A stretch of DNA of 64,000 nucleotides from the NCBI GenBank assembly GCA_025667525.1, contig CM046878.1:99215237-99279236 (forward strand). Reading direction: 5' to 3'. How positions within the stretch are numbered: position 1 is the first letter of the stretch; each line of letters begins with the position of its first letter. Source of the stretch: Glebionis coronaria. Its lineage: Eukaryota; Streptophyta; Magnoliopsida; Asterales; Asteraceae. The notes under the pieces were generated by a model, which worked only from the letters and a program-made list of their open reading frames with translations, was not told the DNA's origin and did no database searches. The translations under genes were made by a program, and so were the position numbers. Below, one piece after another: positions 58,701 to 64,000 of the stretch.

Positions 58701-59717
58701 CAAAGGCCAGGACTTCATGAATCAGAAAGAGCTCCACCTCCAATGGATCCTGCTCAAGATAATCAGATTGCTCTTGACTTCTTCGTCACCAACGATCTTG
58801 AGTATCTACTGAAGGGGTCATCAAAGTACGCAACATCCCTGACTTTGCTGAAAGCTGCCAACTGGGGGACAATACCCTTCATCGAGGAAAAGGTAAATCG
58901 ACTCTGGGTCCCAAAAATGAATCGTAATTATGATATGTATGCTGTCATAGGTGCATCTCATTGGGACGAACGAGTCCGAAGGGCGTACAGGGGTTGCTGC
59001 TTGGTCAATTCTGGAAGCAATGTTCGATCTGACATCCGTATCTCCAGCATCTTAGGAATGAAAACTGAAGCCAAGAACGGCTACTATCATGTGACGGAGA
59101 TTCGTTTGAAAAGGGAGGATGACAGGGAATACAAAATCCAGCAAGGAGACTTTTCCATCATTCGCCTTGAGGATATCGAGGACATGCTGCTTCTAATGAC
59201 CAGAGATCAACTTACACACATTCCTCGTGAAGACCTGATTGCTTTGAATACAGCACTTCGTATGTTCACACGAAGCGTTGTCATCAAGTCACGAGTTGAG
59301 GATCTTCAGTTGGGAGTCGAAAGCTATCAGAGGAAGCTCAATTTAACTCGCCCTGTGAATCAAGTGCTACCTCAACATGTAGAAAGATGTCCCTACACCG
59401 GCATTTCTGTCCCGAATTCTGGCATTTTCTACTTGAACAGTCGAGGTTTGATGAAGTTTATGAGGGTGGGGGAGCTCCACAAGTATAGCGATGGCACTCT
59501 TATACAAGTCAGAGATAAGTTGGAGCATCTGAACTCGGGTGGGACTTTGCCAGAGATGACGGAGGATTGGCATCCGGGTTACCGGCAGATGGCAAAGTAT
59601 GTGATCAAAAAGATCGATCAAAAGCTCCGTGAACGTAGATTGATGAGGAGCTTGGAAAGATTCGTGGGTGGAAGACCGTATTTAGTGCACCACAAGCTAC
59701 TGCAACGATCCATCTGA
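55752..59717 (+). CDS. Element H env-position ORF (1,321 aa)
   Basis: ATG at 55752, no internal stop. Residues 30-245 form the domain shared with the ORF at 1990-3297: FEFWATKDF, then SKCLTPKT, then YPRFIKLIINYF. A Lys-rich stretch at about 312-345 (KGKRKQ, then PKKKKSEGKKGKGKD) looks like a nuclear localisation signal. A Pro/Thr-rich linker follows, then a coiled coil (about 495-610), and a DEAD-like acidic tract of Glu and Asp runs (about 678-745). The last 440 residues (from about 880) look globular and well composed, ending in a basic Arg/Leu tail. I see no signal peptide or membrane segment, so a true envelope role is unlikely; a chromatin or RNA role fits better but is a guess. Confidence 0.85.
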   Translation: MTNPTVQAIQESREADIAKARTLKFIPNNYRLKQVSKSTHHGFKVAIAILDNSHFKNALRSTASVPYEYMFEFWATKDFTSNKITFTIDNKQQTLTVSDFRKMLGIRDTPKGMSFSRDPTKDELAELFDALGCPEIRVASEFTTAKVGQPWRALMGILSKCLTPKTSGHDALRSPIMNLFYGMYKAANSDYALLIWEEFTFQLFHNKKLKTNFFPYPRFIKLIINYFMKLDTTIDRRAGGRYHTEEADDTVDLRHEGPSTGVIPGPVPDYLLSDKIKGSADYKLLQLEIQRLKANLQTGEDSSTTVKSKGKRKQPAALPEPEPKKKKSEGKKGKGKDLMRLRDEEDVVDPTLDKSEQQMMKIAIKRSRKDTGGSGSGARVDIEDEYEEPHDVDEFGSPENYSTSKEPSIPISTSVEKEPVAPTIMVTTQPLATLPPPIQPLTTRPTRPASTPFLPPPTIPILSTAVTTEPIQSTQSSSATSAMAALVMAEMLDNHKREMDELRQELQRRAQREEVSQKAQEELIAKFSADMEATRKAHAEELARVKQAEADKHAARITRLQAMRDKYKEQKEALEASVKERVQESVESLMPKLRDELKTLAADNLMVKSSNPSEAAYKIAYDLTDFELKKILKARMVELGSYNKSRIQRALYKSLNDAIMEDDRLFKMFGSVVPYHILPEEEREESEEEGTGEEEEEEEEEGEKEKDDEEGGDDDEDDEDDEDDDEDEDDDDGEDGGDENQESVRDNNGDDNQDDDGGEQPKEGDKVTSSKKTAAKTGTKSTKDAAQKDKSTSSESRRTKWRHDVNATTASSAPGISIAVSLPVTTNPISSAVVPPVIAESVTEPEAAQHSPVQDTAEMPETEPVDVRTSTPLQQAQQSTVPEPSIRAWEDTLEIDESAPPQAWITAAAQFDPITDADRDVLYLRIRSPIDLCAFLAHEYKTSVTPSLVKKAMKDKRLRAKTRLPRMEFEYYADEIIKALKTVQRPGLHESERAPPPMDPAQDNQIALDFFVTNDLEYLLKGSSKYATSLTLLKAANWGTIPFIEEKVNRLWVPKMNRNYDMYAVIGASHWDERVRRAYRGCCLVNSGSNVRSDIRISSILGMKTEAKNGYYHVTEIRLKREDDREYKIQQGDFSIIRLEDIEDMLLLMTRDQLTHIPREDLIALNTALRMFTRSVVIKSRVEDLQLGVESYQRKLNLTRPVNQVLPQHVERCPYTGISVPNSGIFYLNSRGLMKFMRVGELHKYSDGTLIQVRDKLEHLNSGGTLPEMTEDWHPGYRQMAKYVIKKIDQKLRERRLMRSLERFVGGRPYLVHHKLLQRSI

Positions 59718-60904
59718 TGGGTCGTACATCTCAGGTCACTTTATATTGGTTTTCAATTGTGAATATGTATATTTGTGAATAATGTGCTTGAATGGCTTGT
59801 TGTAGTGATAAGGTATGATAATTTTTCAAGAATTTCTCACGAGATTCTAAATCTTTCAAAATATGTCATACCAAAGCACTACAACTATCCCTTATTAAAT
59901 TAAGGGGGAGCAATAACTTGTTCTATGGCCAAACATCAATTTCATTTTTACCCAAAGACCGGTTAATCCATTCAATATCCCAAATATTAATGGTTAACAT
60001 TTTGGATAAGGGGAGAAAATGGGATTAAGGAGACGTAAGTGATACTTGGCTAAAAGATGAAAAAGACTTAATGATAATCCAACTTAATATGTGTTAATCA
60101 CGTGTTAAAGGGGGAGCGTTTTTGATGATCAAAACACCTAAGGTACAAAACTTTTGATTTTAATATCACAAGTACCTTAGGTGATTTTCAATGATGTTTT
60201 CATGGTGGCAATTCCTTCCCAAAACACGCTTAATTCATGACGGATGTGGTGACAAAAGGGTGGTAGGAATAGGTTTAGTCCAATGATTCATCAGAGCCGA
60301 TGGAATCTTCCCAAGGACAATTCCCTAGTTAGAATTAGAAGTCCTAGGAAAGATGGAGAAAGAATGTGAACGTAGCTGAATGCCGACCAAGTACTTAAGC
60401 TAGCACTGGAACAATCACAACAAGGTGCTAGTGATGACGTATTGGTAAGCATTGAAGGGGTTGAAGAATGAAAAAGAAATGTAAAGATAAAGGGTGTAAA
60501 GAAAGAAGCCCTCCTTACAACTTTAGGCAGAAACCGGGTCAATACATATGCTATTGAGGTCATTTTTGCTAATGATTCTCGGTATTGAAGAAAGACATCA
60601 TGAACCCAGTGATGCAATGCACAACCCTTCCCCAGCTAACTCAAATATCTCTCAAAAGGTATTTGTTTTAATCACACGGAGATCAACACGTTATCTATTG
60701 GTTTATTCACTCCGAATAAACTGGTATTGAAAAGGTGGCACTCCTCTCCAGCCATCGCTCACTAAATCAAAACGCACAATCGAGTCTAGAGCCAAGAGAT
60801 CATCAAAAGTCTCATTAGGACACTTTCCATTTATTCCTTGCTTTCTCACACACTGTGAAAAGTAAGAGATTTTCATGAGTCCTACGCAATATTCCTGTAA
60901 TATT

Positions 60905-61275
60905 GCCAGAACATCCGAGTAATACGTAAGTATTACAATGAAGATGGAAATCCTGCTTGAGCCAACATCAAACAAGCTCATGGTAGGTTACACGTGCGGT
61001 TCTTTTAGAACCAATCTTGTGAAAAACTGGAAGGTAACAGTGGTTTAATTCTTAATTGAACTTAAACTCGTTCCAGGCCTCTTCGCATTATCATATGATC
61101 TTGCCAGAACACTCAGAGTGACTCTTTATTGACCACAGTGACGAGTGGAAATCCTTCTAGTGTCAACATCAAACAGCACTTGGTAGGTAACGTGCAAGGT
61201 TCTTTATGAATTGAGCTCGTGACAACTGGAAAGCAACGATGGTGAAAATCTTAATTGAAATTCACTTGTTCCAGG
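60905..61275 (+). repeat. Diverged tandem duplication, period about 198
   Basis: GCCAGAAC at 60905 and 61103 start two copies that share 'caacatcaaac', 'tggtaggt', 'ggttctttt', 'aactggaa', 'cttaattgaa' and 'ttccagg' in order, ending near 61080 and 61275. Confidence 0.75.
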
Positions 61276-61522
61276 TTTCATGAATTGACGGCTTTTAATC
61301 ACAAGGATAATTTATCCAAGTGATTCACTCTTTATGTTCGCAGTCAGCTTTGGACGGTCGAATAAAGAGAACGGGTTCACCCGCGAAATCCTGTCAGGAA
61401 GTTACTTAATTGAAACTATCCGTCACGGGTACGATATCTAATATCGTCCAACGGTCTTCACCGACCGGAGGTAAAATGCTACCGAATTAGAATAAAATGT
61501 TCAAAGCCATTTTATTCGTGTC

Positions 61523-61632
61523 GTTGCTGTGTACCTGCTAAAGACGGTGGCGTTGCTGAGTACCTGTTGAAGACGGTGGCGTTGCTGAGTACCAGTAAAG
61601 ACGGTGGTGTTGCGGTGTACCTGTAGAAGTCG
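61523..61632 (+). repeat. 29-bp minisatellite, four copies
   Basis: GTTGCTGTGTACCTG-type units start at about 61523, 61552, 61581 and 61609, each ending in AAGACGGTGG or a variant. Confidence 0.85.
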
Positions 61633-61968
61633 TTCCCACATACTTATGTCTTTTGCAACAAAGTTCAGCAAAAATTCAAGAAAGTACAAGATGAAGTCTT
61701 CCGCTGTACCAAACTCTGAAGCTTTCAAGAATTCAACAAAAAGACGTAAGTGTGTGGAACATGAAGTCACGAGGAGGCAAAGTTCACAAGAAAGGCAAAG
61801 ATCGCACGTGAAAGGCCAAAGAACAATGCTCTCAAGTCAAAGCCAAAAAGATCAAATCAACATATTCACAACAAAAGAAAGAAAAGAAGAAAAGACTACG
61901 AGCTAAAGAACGAAGACTTAGTATAGTATGCTAGGTTTAGAACTTTGTAACGTGGAGTGACCTCCCTT

Positions 61969-61978
61969 AGGGGGAGAT
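61969..61978 (+). promoter_or_regulatory. Element H polypurine tract
   Basis: AGGGGGAGAT lies directly before the 3' LTR and would prime plus-strand synthesis. Confidence 0.9.
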
Positions 61979-62308
61979 TGTTAGAAATACGTTTTAACGT
62001 ATATTAGAAGTATCGGTCGCTCCACAATATGATTTATGTTGTAATAGCTCGTAGTTAGTAATTAGTTGTTATTTGCTTATTAACTTAAGTAAGAACCGGT
62101 CCATGGGCTTGTCATGGACCGGCCCAAGTCCACTTATGACTTGGAACTATAAATACCCCTTTCCACTAAGGAAAGGGGTTGGTTGTTATCATTTCTTAAT
62201 TTCCACTTAATAAAATTCACATAGTTTCTCTCACTTTCTCTCTCTAACTTTCTCTCTCTAGAAATTAACAAACCCCTTCATAGATTCATTGATTATCAAT
62301 ATTCTACA
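61979..62308 (+). repeat. Element H 3' LTR
   Basis: 330 bp, matching 44403-44732 except for one C in place of T. It ends ATTCTACA at 62308, followed by the GGTCG duplication. Confidence 0.97.
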
Positions 62309-62313
62309 GGTCG
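62309..62313 (+). repeat. Target site duplication of element H, right copy
   Basis: GGTCG, identical to 44398-44402. The reading frame of the host RNase H continues across the two copies. Confidence 0.97.
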
Positions 62314-62690
62314 CGGGGTCATGCGAGCCACAAGGACATATACTAATCCAATATACAGAAAGAGTGAGGGACATAACCAAGCAGTCCGCGGAGATTGCTA
62401 TGCGAAAAGCTTCAGAAGAAAATGACGAAATCTCAGCTGAACATGGATAAACCTCCTAGTCACGTGCTGGTTCATTATATCTCACGCAAAAGCATCAACG
62501 CGAACCCTGAGACACAAACATGGATGACACCTATTAAAGAGTTCTTGACACATAATACATTACCAAGCAATAGAAGGAAAGCTAGGCAAGTGCAAATGAG
62601 AGCTAGGCACTTCAAGGTCATCAGGGGGAACACTATACAAACAATCAAGTAATGGGCGAACACTGCAATGTCTAGCGACAGAGCAAGCAC
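62314..62690 (+). pseudogene. Element G archaeal-type RNase H, 3' half and linker
   Basis: Continues the RNase H interrupted at 44402: GSCEPQGHILIQYTERVRD (62310-62370) and the following helix. A frame change near 62400 leads to the fragment ending in LTHNTLPSNRRKARQVQM (62550-62600), which corresponds to the linker before integrase. Stops are present. Confidence 0.65.
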
Positions 62691-62930
62691 GGGTGGTCAT
62701 GAAAGCCGCACATACAAGGGTATGCCCGTGTGGTCCGATAGCTGTGGTTGATTAGATTACTCGCTCAGGGTATTTGTGTCCATTTATGCACAAGGATGTT
62801 CGTAAAAGGGTGGCGCGATGTCTCCGATGTCAGACAAACTCAGGTCGTAGGAAAAATCCTAACATGATCACTGGGCCACCCTCAACAAAAGGCGCGAAGG
62901 GAGATGGAATCCTCTCAAGACTAGGACATA
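62690..62930 (+). pseudogene. Element G integrase zinc-binding domain remnant
   Basis: MKAAHTRVC (62699) and, after a TAG stop at 62753, SGYLCPFMHKDVRKRVARCLRCQT (62765-62835) match the HHCC domain of gypsy integrase, with one His apparently lost. The integrase core that should follow is not recognisable. Confidence 0.6.
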
Positions 62931-64000
62931 CTATTGGTTCTTTGACCACATTGATAGGGAACATAGCGCGAAGGGTAGCGGCAATACTCCTATCTCAAGG
63001 TAACCGCTGGCAGCAACACAGAGGAGCCATCGTTCCTTCAGCCAGGATAATTGCTCGCACTATGCGACAGTAGGATCATGCGAGTGGACTATCGACAACG
63101 CGAAGCATGCAACGTCGTGGTGAAGGAAACAAAGGACTCTCAAGGGCCAGGATGAACGTGGATAGCTATGCGAAGTCGGTATCCAGTCCCACGAAAAGTG
63201 ACTCAAGAGACAGCCAGGATTTTGGACGATATTCTCCCTGAGATGTCGCATCATTAGCATGGATCATTCCCTTGGCTATTGACATCCCCCACTAAAGATC
63301 CATTTATTTTTTCATTTTTCAATTTTTTTAGGATTTCCCTTTTTATGTCCTTTGTTTCAGCATTTGCAAAAGTATGAATAAAGCACTGCGGTTCCTAGCT
63401 AGTTCCGCAGTCCAAATTGTTTTTTTTATCTTTTATGCATTAGAGTATTTTTCATTTTCTGAAATAAATAACCTTGGCCCACCGGTGTACATGTACAATG
63501 AAACGTTTCCAGGTGAAATAAGAGGAGTAAGTATACCCTACTAATTAAACTTGCCACGTAAGAGGGATGTACCCCCAGTGGTGCCGGATCAGGTATCCTT
63601 TGTTAGGCTGCTTATAACAAGACGTTGTTGTAAGTGTAGCATTCATCATACATTATAACGGATATGCACAAGAAAAAGTGTACACGCCTAACAAACATGT
63701 CATTATCTATGAAGTCGCTTATGGTAGTAGTGGCAGGTCCATACGTAATGAACTTTTAGCTCACCTTTAAGTTCAGAGTCACACTTCAACGAATGTACTC
63801 ATAAATAGGCGTTCGCACTCACAATCTCAGGCGTGGGTGCCGAAACCTGAAAAAATATATATATACGAATAAACATGAACATAACACAGGACGCTATGTG
63901 GTTACAAACGCACAGGTCACTATAAACATTATTCCAGTTCTTAATTTACATATTAATGTGCATAGTTACAACGAAGCATGTGGTACAGAAAACTGCCTTC
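62931..64000. other. Element G 3' side, nothing coding recognised
   Basis: Short ORFs run to about 63260 and look spurious. From 63290 a T-rich stretch and mixed noncoding sequence follow. I do not find the LTR start of element G before the window ends, so its 3' LTR either lies beyond or is lost. Confidence 0.4.

Larger units (their letters stand above)
59718..61968 (+). other. Element H long 3' region
   Basis: 2.25 kb without credible ORF. It has extra polypurine-like tracts (AAGGGGGAGC at 59902 and 60107; AAGGGGAGAAA at 60007), a diverged tandem duplication near 60905-61275 and a 29-bp minisatellite near 61523-61632. Multiple polypurine copies upstream of the 3' LTR are a known Sirevirus trait. 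Confidence 0.75.
44403..62308 (+). mobile_element. Element H: young 17.9-kb Sirevirus-type copia retrotransposon
   Basis: Complete by structure: 330-bp LTRs that differ at one position (T at 44449, C at 62025), a perfect 5-bp target duplication, primer site, gag, pol with undamaged protease, integrase, RT and RNase H motifs, an env-position ORF and a polypurine tract. SIRE-lineage marks are the [10 protein letters not shown] protease, YVDDIIF RT, the ORF after pol, and several polypurine-like AAGGGGGAG copies (54391, 59902, 60107, 61969). It is unusually long for copia elements because of an 1,100-residue gag extension, a 2-kb spacer, a 1,321-aa third ORF and a 2.3-kb 3' region. One LTR difference implies a very recent insertion, roughly 0.1 million years if a rate of about 1.3e-8 per site per year applies. 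Confidence 0.95.
41046..64000 (+). mobile_element. Element G: Tat-lineage gypsy element lacking RT, hosting element H
   Basis: A 5' LTR, primer site, long gag, protease, then an archaeal-type RNase H and an integrase zinc-binding domain are recognisable, in that order. Between the protease end (about 43990) and the second RNase H (from 44174) there is no room for RT and the first RNase H, so they are deleted. Element H is inserted in the RNase H. The 3' LTR is not in the window. The extra RNase H and the gag type point to the Tat group. Confidence 0.75.

Overview
The window is repeat-dense intergenic DNA of a flowering plant. I see no complete host gene. It is a stack of nested transposable elements, mostly LTR retrotransposons. 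The copia proteins, the extra ORF downstream of pol and the Tat-type gag look like families I associate with Asteraceae genomes; that placement is recognition from memory, not a search. A 316-bp piece of plastid rDNA (16S 3' end plus 16S-trnI spacer) confirms a nuclear plant genome.

Layout. 1-1989: noncoding, possibly minus-strand LTR-like. 1990-13522 (minus): decayed Sirevirus-type copia 'A', with a noncoding LTR element 'B' (about 5091-8296) inside its RT. 13523-20021 (plus): noncoding large LTR element 'C', cut on the left by A, with a Mutator-like element (13928-14773, 9-bp target duplication) in its 5' LTR and the plastid fragment in its interior. 20938-32786 (plus): decayed chromovirus (Tekay-like) gypsy 'D', split inside RT by a 4.8-kb insertion 'E' (22541-27325, TSD ATCAC). 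32787-34400 (minus): end of another copia, 'F'. 34844-35206: unassigned ORF that may be a host exon. 35373-36492: non-autonomous CACTA element with 3-bp TSD. 36655-41045: decayed LINE. About 41046 to the right edge: Tat-lineage gypsy 'G' lacking RT. 44403-62308: a young, apparently complete 17.9-kb Sirevirus-type copia 'H' inside the RNase H of G, with TSD GGTCG and LTRs that differ at one of 330 positions.

Element H has the most unusual organisation. It has a 5' LTR, a leader with a TTCCG-repeat array, a very long gag ORF, pol in the -1 frame, a second TTCCG-repeat array, a 1,321-aa ORF in the env position, a 2.3-kb 3' region with several polypurine tracts, and the 3' LTR. Both repeat arrays fall inside GT-AG intervals that look like leader introns, one ahead of gag and one ahead of the env-position ORF. 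The second has promoter-like sequence upstream. This suggests that the downstream ORF is a separate, spliced transcription unit.

Three patterns recur across unrelated elements: palindromes around the LTR TATA box, a family-specific short motif repeated many times in noncoding sequence, and a homologous ORF after pol in three copia elements. Three intron-like GT-AG gaps in the gag of D are also unusual.
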